From: Candidatus Brocadiia bacterium | Lineage (GTDB): Bacteria > Planctomycetota > MHYJ01 > WSZJ01 | Direction of reading: 5' to 3' | Assembly: GCA_013360825.1 (NCBI GenBank) | Contig: JABWAY010000245.1 | Location: forward strand, 1 to 6,308 | DNA length: 6,308 bases | Part shown: positions 6,192-6,308 of the stretch, piece by piece | Layout: each line of letters starts with the position of its first letter | Position numbering within the stretch: position 1 is the stretch's first letter | Notes under the pieces: generated by a model | Seen by the model: only the letters and a program-made list of their open reading frames with translations | Told to the model about the DNA's origin: nothing | The model's database searches: none | Made by a program: the position numbers and the translations under genes

Positions 6192-6308
6192 TCAGGGCCT
6201 CCGCGGCCCGCGCCCGCTGGACGGCGGCTGGGGCGGCGGCGTCCCGTCCGAATCCGCCGGCGGCGGATCGAAGTCCGGCACCCCCTCGACCCCGGTCACG
6301 CGCATCCC
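6192..6308 (-). CDS. C-terminal end of an unidentified upstream protein (partial)
   Basis: The last 38 codons of a minus-strand reading frame that enters from the right edge and ends at a TGA at 6194-6192. The visible residues include VTGVEGVPDFDPPP, then a Pro/Ser/Gly-rich tail ending GRGPRRP. Nearly every third codon position is G or C (only two end in T), whereas the competing minus-strand frame that is also open through this stretch has many A- or T-ending codons. That bias is the main evidence that this frame is the coding one. The tail looks disordered and basic at its very end. Too little is visible to name a family. The gene points the same way as the operon below and is separated from it by 102 bp that carry a promoter, so it is probably a separate transcription unit. 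Confidence 0.55.
   Translation of the reverse strand, partial: GMRVTGVEGVPDFDPPPADSDGTPPPQPPSSGRGPRRP

Overview
The window is a high-GC bacterial segment in which all supported coding sequence lies on the minus strand. Reading right to left, it starts with the last 38 codons of an unidentified upstream gene (stop at 6192-6194). A 102-bp spacer with a good sigma-70-type promoter follows, then a tightly packed four-gene operon running from about 6089 down to 38. No tRNA, rRNA, CRISPR array, insertion sequence or phage gene is visible.

The operon encodes, in order: (1) an ABC-type ATPase of the GldA/NatA/CcmA-like class, (2) a 909-residue membrane protein that joins a GldF-type ABC-2 permease to a GldG-type auxiliary domain in one chain, (3) a membrane-anchored DUF4340 protein, and (4) a predicted zinc aminopeptidase of the COG4324/PF10023 type that looks like a lipoprotein. 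The first three genes overlap or touch (TGATG, then ATGA), and the fourth starts 9 nt after the stop of the third. Co-transcription and translational coupling are therefore very likely.

The expected arrangement is an inner-membrane ABC complex. Two ATPase subunits would sit on the cytoplasmic face and the fused permease in the membrane. The GldG part would project outside the membrane with a long coiled coil before a C-terminal anchor, and DUF4340 would be a second extracytoplasmic partner. GldA/GldF/GldG are named after gliding motility in Bacteroidota, but the same module with DUF4340 occurs in many non-gliding bacteria and its substrate is unknown. A gliding role should not be assumed here.

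The organism is most likely an uncultured member of a high-GC Gram-negative lineage. The long GldG coiled coil and the DUF4340 C-terminal region (WYYVID near residue 455) resemble Planctomycetota homologues as I remember them, but this assignment is an inference. The most notable points are the permease-GldG fusion, the apparently leaderless GTG start of the operon, the His/Asp-rich tail of the DUF4340 protein beside a metallopeptidase gene, and block-like switching of G-ending versus C-ending codons. The system is a recognisable family arrangement of unknown function rather than a wholly new one.
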